A stretch of 64,000 nucleotides of DNA from CAWAND01 sp963783335 (GTDB lineage Bacteria > Chloroflexota > Anaerolineae > Anaerolineales > E44-bin32), in the NCBI GenBank assembly GCA_963783335.1, contig CAWAND010000004.1, positions 186,001-250,000 on the forward strand. Reading direction: 5' to 3'. Below the pieces are notes generated by a model. That model was not told the DNA's origin. It saw only the letters and a list, made by a program, of their open reading frames with translations, and ran no database searches. Below are positions 25,706 through 34,951 of the stretch, piece by piece. Both the position numbers and the translations under genes were made by a program. Each line of letters starts with the position of its first letter. The stretch's first letter is position 1.

Positions 25706-28504
25706 CGACCACGGCGCGAACCGAGTCCACGCCCAAAGCGCTGCCAGCGCCAGAAGACCACCCGTCAGAGCCGCCAAGAGTCCGCCTGACTCCCCCATGG
25801 CTTGTAAAACCCATTCCGAACCGGGCAGTCCGAGTGCAAGGAAGTTGTAGCCGACCAATGCGCCAACCACTGCCAACAGGCCGGTACGGATTCGGCTGGC
25901 ACCGAGACGCACCGGTGACGGCACGCCGTAGCCCACCGCCCCTACCAAGACCGCACCCAATAGTCCGCCCAGGAAGACCATCAACCCCATGCCCCCGGAA
26001 GAGACGGGCCCTGAAGAACCAGGAAGTTCGTCTGGAGGCGTGGGGGTGGCTGGCCCAGGCGTATCCGTGGCCGGCGGAGTACTGGTTGGCAAAGGTGTGG
26101 GAGCGAAAACCGTCGGGAAGGCTGCCACGCCCTCCTGAACATTCAGCTGCAACACACTGGAGCGAAGCGCCGGGTCGCTCCGCGCCTGAATGGTGAGCAA
26201 CCCAAGCCGATCAAGACGGAACGTTGTCTCTGCCACGCCATCAGTGGTCTCCGCATCAACTGTCTGAGACAAATTCTCACCTTGATATGACAGGATGAAC
26301 TCAACCGGCGTGTCATCTGGAACGCGGTGGCCGTTGCTGTCCAGGATGACGCTGGTCTGAAGTGTGACAAGATTTCCTTGCTGAAACCCGGCCGGCGTCG
26401 GGGTCGATCCGTTTTCGCTGCTCTCCCCCTTGATGGTCAATCCAATGGTTTGATTGGGATCAGGTTTCAAAGCATCGATGAGATCGTATCCGATACCTGT
26501 CACACTCACAGGCAGCGCCCCGGGCGCACTCACCTCCTGAAACAGCAACCGGGCCGCAACATCTACAAAGCTTGGCAGCGGCGAGTAGAGCCCGTAGTAC
26601 AGGTCAACCTTGCTGACATTGGTAGCATCGAGACCATACGGGATGTCGAAGGAGAAGACCACCACCCTCTTCGAGCGCGTCAGATCGGGTCTGGCCTCGA
26701 GGAGCTGTTTAAGGGCGTCTGCCCCGTAGACTGAATCATTCGAGTCGAGAACTGAGAACACCACCCAGTCGGCCGCCTTTAGAGATTCATCTACCGTCTC
26801 AGCCGGGACAATTGGAGTTGCTGGTGGTTTTGCGGGCGGGTTGCCTAAGTAGGAGGAGAGATCGGCCATCGTATAGGACTCAATGTTCCAATTGCCGACC
26901 TGTCCAGCCGCACCCGGCCCATACAGGCTCAAGACGCGATTCTCCAAGGCATTTCTCGCCATCAATGGCGTGGACGTACACGTCCCACAGGGCTGCACCA
27001 GCCGTACATCCGTAAAAAAGACTATCCGCTGACCGAGCTGTGGCGGACCACCCACACGATCCTCAATCTGATTCGGACCGGGACTGATGAGGGTTGCGGC
27101 ATCACCTGCCACGGTGAAGGAAACGTCCCGATTCTGCCCCACAGCCGCCAACTCCCCCGGAATCGGCAGAACCGTATCAAGCTTGAAGTTCCCACCGTAC
27201 AACCGCAGTTTGGCTCGCAGAATCCGAAGAACGGCCTCGTCCACCCTCTGGGCAAAGACCTTGTCCTCCTGATACTTCTGCGTGAAGAACGCCATCGTCG
27301 CCTTTATCGTGGTCAGCTCATCCGGGTCGCTTGGATCTCGGAAGTTCGAAACGTAGAGCAAATCATTGCCGGCCACCAAGGCATCACGCGCCACCAAGTG
27401 CGCCGGAAATGTGCGTTCAGAGGGGTCTCGAAACCGCCGGATAGCGCGTGAGCCAAGCAAGTCGCTCATCGTCAGGCCGCCTGCCGCTCGCCAAGCCTTG
27501 AGCGGATCCAGCGACATCAATTGGGAGAAGGCCTCCGGATCCAGGCTGATTGGGCGCGTCGTTGCCCGGATGTTGCCCTGGAAACCCTGGTAGCGAATAT
27601 GGGAGGTCAGCAGTCCATCAGCGATTGAGCCGTTGCTTCCGGGGTCGCTGCTTGTTACGGCGAAGAACGGGGGCAGCTCAATCTGCATCAGTTGATCAAG
27701 GGATTTGCGAACCGTGGCGACCTCTTCCTGGAGTGGGCGGTCGCTGCCCCCGTGGCCGGGGAAATGCTGGGCAATAACACTCAATCGGCCGCTCGAGCCC
27801 TCGTGCAATCCCTCAATGTATGCCTTGCCCATCTGGCTCACCCAGTAGGGGTCACCACCGAACGTCTCGACGCCCAGATCGCCCGGACTTCCAAGGCCTG
27901 GGTCTTCAAGGACATCCAACGACGGGCCGACGTACAGGTTGATGCCCATGGCTTCTAGTTCCTGCCCAAGCACCGAACCCACTGAGCGCGACAGGGATGG
28001 ATCCCAAGTGGCGCCGATCGCCATCTCGGAAGGCAAGGGAGACATACCGCTGATTACATCTGCAAGCGGGACAGAACTGGGCGGATCCGAGATCCCGATG
28101 AACAACGGAACATAGACGGGATTGCTGTTTGGATCCGGCGAGAGACTTGGGTTAGAGATGGCCGGCTTGGATGTCGCCTCTGCATTGAGCGTTTGCAGCT
28201 GATCAGTCAGGTCATGCAGTGACTGGATCGTGTTCGGCGCATCGACGAAGTTGTCATTCTCGGACGACAACATGACGCCGGCCACATGGTAGTCCCGGAT
28301 CAAACCGGCGATATCGGAGTCCGCCGGCGCCTGGCTGCCATTGAATGTCACAATGAACAGCTGGCCAATCCGGGCTTCAGGGCTCATCTGCTGAAGAAGG
28401 GCTTCAGCTTGATCGGCAGTTTGCTCGGCCGACCCGGGGATCGGGACAACAAGCAATGAACCGAGCACGGCCACCAGAAGAAAGAGTCGGGACAGGCGAA
28501 TCAT
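25688..28504 (-). CDS. Large exported GH3 glycosidase-like protein with C-terminal membrane helices
   Basis: The protein is 938 residues from the ATG at 28504, which starts a clean signal peptide (MIRLSRLFLLVAVLGSLLVV). The GH3 beta-N-acetylhexosaminidase signature is present (GQLFIVTFNG near the N-terminus; IAQHFPGHGGSDRP; EAFSQLMSLDPLKAWRAAGG; MSDLLGS), so it may cleave muropeptide or other GlcNAc linkages outside the cell. A second alpha/beta region, an Ig-like segment (LVTLQTSVILDSNGHRVPDD), a Pro/Thr-rich linker and three hydrophobic segments follow. It is more than twice the length of NagZ. The catalytic Asp/His loop looks divergent, so activity is not certain. A -10 box sits 7 nt before the ATG. 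Confidence 0.85.
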   Translation of the reverse strand: MIRLSRLFLLVAVLGSLLVVPIPGSAEQTADQAEALLQQMSPEARIGQLFIVTFNGSQAPADSDIAGLIRDYHVAGVMLSSENDNFVDAPNTIQSLHDLTDQLQTLNAEATSKPAISNPSLSPDPNSNPVYVPLFIGISDPPSSVPLADVISGMSPLPSEMAIGATWDPSLSRSVGSVLGQELEAMGINLYVGPSLDVLEDPGLGSPGDLGVETFGGDPYWVSQMGKAYIEGLHEGSSGRLSVIAQHFPGHGGSDRPLQEEVATVRKSLDQLMQIELPPFFAVTSSDPGSNGSIADGLLTSHIRYQGFQGNIRATTRPISLDPEAFSQLMSLDPLKAWRAAGGLTMSDLLGSRAIRRFRDPSERTFPAHLVARDALVAGNDLLYVSNFRDPSDPDELTTIKATMAFFTQKYQEDKVFAQRVDEAVLRILRAKLRLYGGNFKLDTVLPIPGELAAVGQNRDVSFTVAGDAATLISPGPNQIEDRVGGPPQLGQRIVFFTDVRLVQPCGTCTSTPLMARNALENRVLSLYGPGAAGQVGNWNIESYTMADLSSYLGNPPAKPPATPIVPAETVDESLKAADWVVFSVLDSNDSVYGADALKQLLEARPDLTRSKRVVVFSFDIPYGLDATNVSKVDLYYGLYSPLPSFVDVAARLLFQEVSAPGALPVSVTGIGYDLIDALKPDPNQTIGLTIKGESSENGSTPTPAGFQQGNLVTLQTSVILDSNGHRVPDDTPVEFILSYQGENLSQTVDAETTDGVAETTFRLDRLGLLTIQARSDPALRSSVLQLNVQEGVAAFPTVFAPTPLPTSTPPATDTPGPATPTPPDELPGSSGPVSSGGMGLMVFLGGLLGAVLVGAVGYGVPSPVRLGASRIRTGLLAVVGALVGYNFLALGLPGSEWVLQAMGESGGLLAALTGGLLALAALWAWTRFAPWSLAERS

Positions 28505-28511
28505 GGGCTCA

Positions 28512-28517
28512 AGTATA
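28512..28517 (-). promoter_or_regulatory. -10 box of the GH3 gene
   Basis: TATACT on the minus strand lies 7 nt before the ATG at 28504, predicting a leaderless transcript and helping choose this start over the longer frame from 28549. Confidence 0.5.
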
Positions 28518-28568
28518 CCTGCGGCACGACCCCCATGAGCAAGCATCAAGTCCGCGCCATGCAGCCCA

Positions 28569-29387
28569 TTATCCCGGCTGGCGTAGTTCGGCTGTCAACA
28601 GGTGGCGCAAAGCTTGGCGCCTGGCTGAGCCGCCCAGGAATTCAAGGCGACGCACACCGAGCGGGTCAACCTCCTGCCTGAGAATGTCCAACTCTTCGGC
28701 GGTGGGAGGCGGCGTCTCGCGTGGGTTCACTGGTCGTTCCAGCGCGAAGCCAGTATGCCTCTGAACGCGCTCGAAATCTACGCCAGGGTGGAGGCTGACC
28801 AAATGCATCCTGCCATCGGGAAACTCGAACTGCCCGAGATCCGTCACAAGATAGCGAACCCCAGCTCCGGCACGCCGGGACGGATTGTGCCCCAGCCCCG
28901 AGACTCGATCCAGTTGCGACACAAATGTGACTCTGGAGTGCCGCGGCACATAGAGATACACGTCATCGGCATAGCATGTCACGTCAGGGATGCCACCCAC
29001 ACCGGGCAGGCGAAGCCTCGGTCGATCTAGATCCCGGCCAATGGCCAGGTTGTCGAAATTTCCATGGACATCCATCTGCCCGGGACGAAAAAACTCCTTC
29101 GGCTGCACCGTGGGCATCAGATCCATCACCGCCGCTGTGAAGCCAAAGGCATTCATCGCCCGGTCCAACCAAAGGCTCTCCACCCGTGCCAGGCCCAGCG
29201 GCGCCCCTTCCCGGCAGACGGTCTGTCCAATGGCCGAGGCGAAATAGGCCCCGGGCGCATGCGTTCTCCAGGCCAACAGGTAACCCGCCGCCACCAAGGG
29301 CGTCGCCAACCCCTGCGCCAGGACGTCACCATCCTCAACCTGACGCGCAATGCACACGCACATCAGCTCATCGATTGTGAAATCCAT
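28569..29387 (-). CDS. CoA-transferase beta-subunit family protein (GctB/IpdB-like)
   Basis: The protein of about 272 residues belongs to the class I CoA-transferase beta-subunit group. Evidence is FTIDELMCVCIARQVEDGD, the QGLATPLVAAGYLLAWRTHAP block, FASAIGQTVC, and the middle VHGNFDNLAIGRDLDRPRLR and GGIPDVTC. Such subunits need an alpha subunit to move CoA between acids; no alpha-subunit gene is in this window. The start overlaps the stop of the upstream threonine-dehydratase-like gene (TGATG), indicating translational coupling. A CRP-type palindrome covers the start region. Confidence 0.82.
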   Translation of the reverse strand: MDFTIDELMCVCIARQVEDGDVLAQGLATPLVAAGYLLAWRTHAPGAYFASAIGQTVCREGAPLGLARVESLWLDRAMNAFGFTAAVMDLMPTVQPKEFFRPGQMDVHGNFDNLAIGRDLDRPRLRLPGVGGIPDVTCYADDVYLYVPRHSRVTFVSQLDRVSGLGHNPSRRAGAGVRYLVTDLGQFEFPDGRMHLVSLHPGVDFERVQRHTGFALERPVNPRETPPPTAEELDILRQEVDPLGVRRLEFLGGSARRQALRHLLTAELRQPG

Positions 29388-29392
29388 CACAA
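29375..29392. promoter_or_regulatory. Perfect CRP/FNR-type palindrome overlapping gene junction
   Basis: TTGTGA-N6-TCACAA covers the stop of the dehydratase-like gene and the start codon of the CoA-transferase gene. In this position it would act as a roadblock or repressor site, or it may be coincidental because it lies in coding sequence. Confidence 0.4.
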
Positions 29393-30352
29393 ATCACCCC
29401 CCAGTCGACGTCCACTCTCAAGCGCCGATTTGAGCTCAGGCGCGAGATTCCCCCCACTCAAGATCACCACCCTCTGGCGACGGCTGCCCGCTCTCCGCGC
29501 CGCCGCCAGCGCGACCGCCGCCGACGGCTCAATCATCAGATCCAGCTCCGATTGCGCGAATTCCAGCGTTTCGATCAGCTCCAATTCGCTCACCAATTGG
29601 ATCTCGTCGACGGCCCTTGGCAGAAGGTCGAATGTTATGGATCCACGTTCGACCGGCCCGGCCAGCCCATCCGCCAAAGTCGGCGTTTCCGTCACTTGCT
29701 CAACATCTTTTCCCGACAAGAAGACGGACATGTAGGGCGCCGACTCGGTCTGGACGCCGATTACTCTAACCTCGCCCCGCTGTTTGAGCGCCAGGCCCAC
29801 TCCACACGCCAGCCCTCCGCCGCTCACTGGGACGTACACATCCCCACTCACGGCTTCGCCCGAACGGTCACGTATCTGCTGATCGACCTCCAGCCCCAGC
29901 GTCCCCTGCCCTTCAATCACTTGCCGATCATTGTAGGGCGAGATCCACACGGCCTTGCGCTCTGATGCCAACTCACGGCCTTTTGCCTCTGCGGCGCCGA
30001 AGCCTCCCGGGACCAGGATCACCTCGCTTCCCAAAGCCCGGATTCCATCCACCTTTGTCTTTACTGCGTCTTCCGGAACCACGATGATCGCCTGCGCTCC
30101 CGCCTGGCGCGCCGCATAGGCGACGCCCAGCCCGTGGTTGCCTGCCGACGCGGCAACGATGCCTCGACTTCTCTCCTCGGGAGTCAGCTGCAAGACCTTG
30201 TTCAGCGCCCCGCGGACCTTGAACGAACCCGTCACTTGCTCATGTTCGCACTTGAGAAGCAGCCCGCTCGCCCCACCCTCAACCAACGGCGTCCGACGCA
30301 CCCTGGAGCTGATGCGCTCTGCCGCGCCTTCAAAGTCAAACACTCTTGGCAT
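29387..30352 (-). CDS. PLP-dependent threonine dehydratase-like enzyme
   Basis: This 321-residue fold-type II PLP enzyme has the PLP lysine in TGSFKVRGALNK, the phosphate-cradle loop VPVSGGGLACG, AASAGNHGLGVAYAA (substrate loop), and a C-terminal LSGGNLAPEL where Ser/Gly contact the pyridine nitrogen. It matches catabolic threonine/serine dehydratases or serine racemase and lacks a C-terminal ACT regulatory domain. The ATG at 30352 follows GGAGGCGAG and is preferred over the longer frame from 30397. It is coupled to the CoA-transferase subunit, suggesting a joint amino-acid/2-oxoacid catabolic role (inference). Confidence 0.88.
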   Translation of the reverse strand: MPRVFDFEGAAERISSRVRRTPLVEGGASGLLLKCEHEQVTGSFKVRGALNKVLQLTPEERSRGIVAASAGNHGLGVAYAARQAGAQAIIVVPEDAVKTKVDGIRALGSEVILVPGGFGAAEAKGRELASERKAVWISPYNDRQVIEGQGTLGLEVDQQIRDRSGEAVSGDVYVPVSGGGLACGVGLALKQRGEVRVIGVQTESAPYMSVFLSGKDVEQVTETPTLADGLAGPVERGSITFDLLPRAVDEIQLVSELELIETLEFAQSELDLMIEPSAAVALAAARRAGSRRQRVVILSGGNLAPELKSALESGRRLGGDL

Positions 30353-30467
30353 CTCGCCTCCGGCTCGCCAGCACAACCATGCCCTGCAGGCAGTCAAGCG
30401 CCCCGCCGTATGCCCGGTCGTTTTCCGAGGCGGCGGGGCACTCTGATGGGATTGTCGACCCGGTCGG

Positions 30468-31817
30468 TCAGATTTCGACGAAGTATGCTTCCGACGCCCT
30501 GTCCAGCAAGTCCTTGCTCATTGTCGGTGGAACATTCAGGTAGCGCGCGATGTCCAGGATCTGATCACAGATATCCCGGGGGTGGGATGCCCTGAGCTTG
30601 CGGTTGCGCTTGATGTACCACTCCTGCAGCATGTAGGCCAAGCCCCTATCGGAGTACTCGACCCCTTTTCCATCCGCCACACGCTTGAAGATCTGTCGGT
30701 AAGATTCGTACGAAGGATCTTCGACCTCAATCTTGTGCCGCAGCCGGCGCAAGAACGCCTCGTCCACCAGGTCTCTAGGTGGCAAGTTGGTAGAAAAGAC
30801 CACCAACACGTCGAAGGGGGTCTCGATCTTGCGGCCCGTATGCAGGGTCAGATAATCGATGCGGTTTTCAAGGGGCACGATCCAGCGGTTGAGCAGGTCG
30901 CGAGGGCGCACCTGCTGCCGGCCGAAGTCATCGATGAGGAACACGCCGCCATTGGCCTTCACCTGGAACGGCGCCTCGTAGTACTTGTTCACATCGTCGA
31001 AGACGAGATCCAGGCCCGCCATCGTCAGTTCCCCGCCAACCACGATGAACGGGCGGCGGATCATTACCCAACGCGGATCCCGCTTGGCGCCGGTGCGCAG
31101 TGAACCGGTGCCTGACGAGGTGACGTCTTCTTCAGGTGCAAGCTCATGGTTGACCGAGTCATACAGCTTGACCACCTGCCCATCCACATCCAAGGCGAAA
31201 GGAATGTACATATCTTCTTCGAGGATCATGTTGCCGATGGCCCTCGCGATGGAAGTCTTGCCGTTTCCAGGCGGACCATAGAGGAAGATCGACGTGCCCG
31301 AGTTGACGGCGGGCCCGACGCGGTTGAATGTCTTTTCTGACAGAGTCAGATCACCCAAAGCCTGGCGCATGGCGCGTTGGTGGACAGTCGGTCGGCCCCG
31401 GCTTTGCCGTCGAATTGCCTCATTGTAAGTCTCGATCGGAACCGGGGCCGGGCCCGCATATTGGGAGCGCTCGAGAGCTTCCCGGGCCCGTGCGATCCCG
31501 GCTCCGGTGATGGCATACTGGTAAGCCCCCTCGCCGAACCCCACCTGGGTCTTGACCTCGACGAATTTTTCTCGTTTCAACGCCTCGAGCAGTTGATCGA
31601 CAAGACCGGCAAACGGCAGCGCCAAGGCCTCTGCCACTTTAAATCCAGTTAGATAGCCGCGAAAATAAAGAATCTTAAGCGCCAGATCTTGCAGCCAAAG
31701 CTCCGCCAGTCCGGTGTCTTCGACTCGGCTGACAGGAGGCGGGACAAATCGCAAGTTGGATGTCGACGGGGCCCCGTCCCCTCCCCCTGACCTGACTGGT
31801 GCCCTGGGTAGGGTCAT
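30468..31817 (-). CDS. AAA ATPase with N-terminal winged-helix-like domain
   Basis: The 449-residue protein starts with a Pro/Gly-rich tail, then a winged-helix-like segment (residues 35-110, LALKILYFRGYLTGFKVAEA). The AAA core has Walker A GPPGNGKTS (181-189), Walker B VFLIDDFGRQ, sensor 1 VVFSTNLPP and an arginine-finger segment EAFLRRLRHKI. A charged insertion of about 60 residues sits between Walker A and B. It starts with ATG after GGAGG. It is not a helicase loader, Lon or FtsH type. The closest description is a stand-alone MoxR/Cdc48-like remodelling ATPase of unknown target. No substrate-binding partner gene is adjacent. Confidence 0.78.
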   Translation of the reverse strand: MTLPRAPVRSGGGDGAPSTSNLRFVPPPVSRVEDTGLAELWLQDLALKILYFRGYLTGFKVAEALALPFAGLVDQLLEALKREKFVEVKTQVGFGEGAYQYAITGAGIARAREALERSQYAGPAPVPIETYNEAIRRQSRGRPTVHQRAMRQALGDLTLSEKTFNRVGPAVNSGTSIFLYGPPGNGKTSIARAIGNMILEEDMYIPFALDVDGQVVKLYDSVNHELAPEEDVTSSGTGSLRTGAKRDPRWVMIRRPFIVVGGELTMAGLDLVFDDVNKYYEAPFQVKANGGVFLIDDFGRQQVRPRDLLNRWIVPLENRIDYLTLHTGRKIETPFDVLVVFSTNLPPRDLVDEAFLRRLRHKIEVEDPSYESYRQIFKRVADGKGVEYSDRGLAYMLQEWYIKRNRKLRASHPRDICDQILDIARYLNVPPTMSKDLLDRASEAYFVEI

Positions 31818-31989
31818 GGCATACCTCCACTGTGTTCACCGAGCCACATGTTTTCGCTTCCTGCTACTCAAAGTTCAACCATCTCGGGAAGCCAAGGTCC
31901 GCGCAAAACCGCTCCCCATACTCAGGAAGATTATAGTCATCCTTATGGGCCGGGCAAATCCACCAATTGTCCCGCTTGCCCACTGCCTG

Positions 31990-31995
31990 TACAAT
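31990..31995 (+). promoter_or_regulatory. -10 box of the glycosyltransferase gene
   Basis: TACAAT lies 7 nt before the ATG at 32003, predicting a leaderless mRNA. Confidence 0.45.
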
Positions 31996-32002
31996 GTCCC
32001 GC

Positions 32003-32689
32003 ATGAAACTTTCAGTTGTCATGCCTGTCTTCAACGAGAGCAATACCATCGAGGAGATTGTCCGTCGCGTCCTCAAGGTCGGCCTTGCGGATGAACTCAT
32101 CGTCGTTGACGATGGGTCATCCGACGGCACTCGCGACATCCTCGCCCAGCTTGCCGAAACGGTTCCCCAGCTTCACCTGATCTTGCATGACAAGAATCAG
32201 GGCAAAGGGGCCGCCGTCCGAAGCGGCATTGCCGCTGCCCAAGCCGACCTAATCCTGATCCAAGATGCCGACCTGGAGTACGATCCCCGCGACTATCCCA
32301 AGCTGCTAGAACCCATTGACGAGGGGAAAGCCGATGTCGTCTACGGCTCGAGGTTCCTCGGCGGTGCGCGGCGAAGCACAATGTTCTGGCATATGGTCGC
32401 CAATCGGATGCTCACCTTTATGACCAACGTGCTTTACAACAGCATTCTCTCGGATATGGAAACTGGCTACAAGCTGTTTAAGCGGGACATTCTGGTGAAG
32501 ATTCCCCTGCATGCCCGGCGGTTCGATTTTGAGCCAGAGGTCACGGCAAAACTGCTCAAGCGCCGGGTGCGAATCTTTGAGGTTCCGATCACCTTTAATC
32601 CGCGCGAATATGAGGAGGGCAAGAAGATCGGCCTCAAGGACGCTTTTCAGGCCGTGTGGACCCTTCTCAAGTACCGTTTCGTGGATTGA
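32003..32689 (+). CDS. Family 2 glycosyltransferase (dolichol/polyprenyl-phosphate sugar synthase type)
   Basis: The protein of about 228 residues is a GT-A glycosyltransferase. It has the N-terminal LSVVMPVFNESNTIEEIV, nucleotide-sugar binding VDDGSSDGT, the DXD-like QDADLEYDP and the late acceptor block YGSRFLGG followed by DMETGYKLFKRDI. It resembles DPM1/GtrB enzymes that load a sugar onto a lipid phosphate at the cytoplasmic face, but it lacks the C-terminal transmembrane helices of GtrB. It converges on recJ with a 5-nt gap. Confidence 0.92.
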   Translation: MKLSVVMPVFNESNTIEEIVRRVLKVGLADELIVVDDGSSDGTRDILAQLAETVPQLHLILHDKNQGKGAAVRSGIAAAQADLILIQDADLEYDPRDYPKLLEPIDEGKADVVYGSRFLGGARRSTMFWHMVANRMLTFMTNVLYNSILSDMETGYKLFKRDILVKIPLHARRFDFEPEVTAKLLKRRVRIFEVPITFNPREYEEGKKIGLKDAFQAVWTLLKYRFVD

Positions 32690-32694
32690 ACCAA

Positions 32695-34383
32695 TCAAAC
32701 CGACTCCGCAGCCCGCAAATCCAGAACGTTGAGCTGCGGCGTGACGCGCCCCATGTACTCATTGCGCTCGAAGTGAAAGACTGCGTCCACCTTGGGTGGC
32801 AGCCGCGGGAGGCGATCGCCCTGCCGAAACGCAATCGCTTCCCAGACGCGCCGGTCACTGGCCAGCACAAGTTTGAGGTGGGCAGCATTTGACCCAACTG
32901 TGCGCTTCTCTACAATCCGCATTGCCCGCGCAAGGAAGACCGGCCGCGGGTTGCCTTCACCAGTCGGCTCAAATCGATCCAAGTCACGCAACAATGCATC
33001 GTCCAGTTCGGCCGCGTCCACCTCACCGTCTACAGTAAGCCTCGGCCGATCTGGCTTCGGAACGCCCATCGACTCAACCACGCCCCCCAACCGATCCAAC
33101 AGGGCATCGAGGTTATCTTCGCGAAACTCAAATCCGGCTGCCGCCGCGTGTCCGCCAAACCTGACCAGCAAATCAGCGCACGCTTCCAGCGCCTGGGTGA
33201 TATGAAACCCCGGAACGCTTCGGGCTGAGCCCTTGATCGATCCGTCGTGCCGCCTGGCCACGAAGGCCGGCCGAAGGAATTCCTCCGCCAGCCGGGAGGC
33301 CGCCAAGCCCACCACCCCTTCGTTGAACGAAGGGTCGATGGCAAAGATCACGGGAGCGTCGTCGGCACGCCAAGGGCCTGCACCTCGCGCCGATTCCACA
33401 ATCGACCTGGTCAGCTTCTGGCGCTTCCTGTTGGCCGCCTCCAGTTCTTGGGCAAGCCGATCTGCCTCTTCTGGATCTTCCGCCATCAAAAGCGCCAGCG
33501 CAGTGTCTGCGGTGCCAAGACGTCCAGCAGCGTTGATGCGCGGCCCCAATCCGAAAGCGATGTCTCCCGCCAGCAGGTTCCCTCGGTCGAGACGTGATAA
33601 TCGAATCAGAGCGCCCAAGCCCAAACGCGGGTTCCGACGCAACTGCTCAATGCCTCGCGCCACAAGCAAGCGATTCTCATCAATCAATGGGGAGACATCA
33701 GCCACGGTTCCCACGGCAACCAGATCCAAGTACCCGTCTGCGTTTACGCCACCTAGCCGAGAGTCCAGCGCTTTTGCCAGCTTGTAGGCCAACCCCACCC
33801 CGCTCAGCCCGCCAAACGGATAAGCCTCTCCCGGCTGATTAGGGTTGACTATGGCCAAGGCCGGCGGAAGCTCCGGACCCGGATGGTGGTGGTCCGTCAG
33901 AACAACATCCATGCCAAGTTCAACGGCACGCGCTACCTCCCGTACCGAACGCACTCCGCAGTCAACCGTGATCATGAGCCGGGCTCCGGTCTGGCTGATG
34001 GCTTGAACAGCCTCCAGATTCAGACCGTAGCCTTCATCAAATCGATTGGGGATGTAGTGCGAAACCTGAGCCCCGGCCGAGCGCAATGCCGACAACATGA
34101 GAGCTGTCGCCGTGACCCCGTCGGCATCGTAGTCTCCGTACACAACGATCAACTCCGAGGCGGCGATGGCTGCCAGCACACGATCGGCCGCATCGCGCAT
34201 GCCCAACAAGTCGAACGGGTCGCGCAGCGCTCCTGAATCCGGAGCCAAAAAGCGCTCCGCCGTAGGTTTGTCGGTGAAACCACGCGTGAAAAGTGTTTGT
34301 GCGACCGGCCGGGAGAAATCGCCGAACGCTGCCCGGGCCAACTCCGGCATCGGATCAGGCACAATCCATTCGTAAGTGGTCAT
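32695..34383 (-). CDS. recJ: Single-stranded-DNA-specific exonuclease RecJ
   Basis: The protein of about 562 residues has all DHH-family metal motifs: VVYGDYDADGVTATALM, TVDCGVRS, VLTDHHHPGPELP (DHH), the middle GDIAFGLGPRINAAGRLG, and the DHHA1-type FGGHAAAAGFEF. RecJ degrades 5' ended single strands in recombination and repair. The ATG at 34383 (MTTYEWIV) is chosen because the longer frame from 34425 enters the upstream terminator. Confidence 0.95.
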   Translation of the reverse strand: MTTYEWIVPDPMPELARAAFGDFSRPVAQTLFTRGFTDKPTAERFLAPDSGALRDPFDLLGMRDAADRVLAAIAASELIVVYGDYDADGVTATALMLSALRSAGAQVSHYIPNRFDEGYGLNLEAVQAISQTGARLMITVDCGVRSVREVARAVELGMDVVLTDHHHPGPELPPALAIVNPNQPGEAYPFGGLSGVGLAYKLAKALDSRLGGVNADGYLDLVAVGTVADVSPLIDENRLLVARGIEQLRRNPRLGLGALIRLSRLDRGNLLAGDIAFGLGPRINAAGRLGTADTALALLMAEDPEEADRLAQELEAANRKRQKLTRSIVESARGAGPWRADDAPVIFAIDPSFNEGVVGLAASRLAEEFLRPAFVARRHDGSIKGSARSVPGFHITQALEACADLLVRFGGHAAAAGFEFREDNLDALLDRLGGVVESMGVPKPDRPRLTVDGEVDAAELDDALLRDLDRFEPTGEGNPRPVFLARAMRIVEKRTVGSNAAHLKLVLASDRRVWEAIAFRQGDRLPRLPPKVDAVFHFERNEYMGRVTPQLNVLDLRAAESV

Positions 34384-34411
34384 CCCCCCAGCCTCCCCCC
34401 TGCGAAACGAA

Positions 34412-34437
34412 GAGGGCCCGCCCAAAGGCGGGCCCTC
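34412..34437 (-). terminator. Terminator hairpin after the DUF4870 gene
   Basis: An 11-bp perfect GC-rich stem (GAGGGCCCGCC) with a 4-nt loop is followed on the minus strand by a T-rich tract. It lies between the DUF4870 gene and recJ. Confidence 0.7.
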
Positions 34438-34456
34438 AAGAGTGTTTTCTCCGTGC

Positions 34457-34780
34457 TCAGGCCCAACCCTGATTCTTGACGAAATTCGTCACCACCGGGA
34501 TGACGACATATTCGCCTTGATAGGCCTTGTACCCCCAATAGACCATGACCAGCCAAACTATCATGGGCACACAGATCAGAATGATTGTGAACGATAGCAC
34601 AAATGCCAGGACAATGTTCACAATCCCAAGAACTAGGGCCTGTACGTTGTGATACTTGATGAAAGGACGGGCCTTCTTCTCCTCCATCAGAAGCACGATG
34701 ATCGGCACCAGTGGGGAAAGGACATATCCCAGGAGCGCCCAAAGCTTGTCGTCGTTCGTTATCTGGGGTTGGTCGGTCAT
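34457..34780 (-). CDS. DUF4870 (Tic20-like) small membrane protein
   Basis: The 107-residue protein begins with TNDDKLWALLGYVLSPLVPI, typical of DUF4870, and contains the family's conserved FIKYHNVQAL segment between hydrophobic helices. Three to four membrane segments are predicted. The ATG at 34780 has AAGGAGA upstream; the earlier frame start at 34870 is unsupported. The role of DUF4870 proteins is unknown. Confidence 0.85.
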   Translation of the reverse strand: MTDQPQITNDDKLWALLGYVLSPLVPIIVLLMEEKKARPFIKYHNVQALVLGIVNIVLAFVLSFTIILICVPMIVWLVMVYWGYKAYQGEYVVIPVVTNFVKNQGWA

Positions 34781-34939
34781 TACAGCGTCTCCTTCTACGT
34801 AGGGTTTGTGAGTGTCGCGGCTCGCCACTTGACTTCGCGTACCTAACAGTTGATTGTACACAAAGACCAATCGGCCGCAAGTTCACATGATACAACCCCT
34901 TCTGTCTCCCTAAGTTGCTGCCTTCCTCCACCAACATGA

Positions 34940-34945
34940 TAGGAT
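34940..34945 (+). promoter_or_regulatory. Extended -10 box of fmt
   Basis: TAGGAT with TG one base upstream ends 6 nt before the ATG at 34952. The predicted +1 is the start codon itself. Confidence 0.5.
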
Positions 34946-34951
34946 GGGCCC

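Noticed and set aside
32684..32700. Short inverted repeat between glycosyltransferase and recJ as a terminator
   Set aside because: The stem is only about five bases and not GC-rich, so it is not supported.
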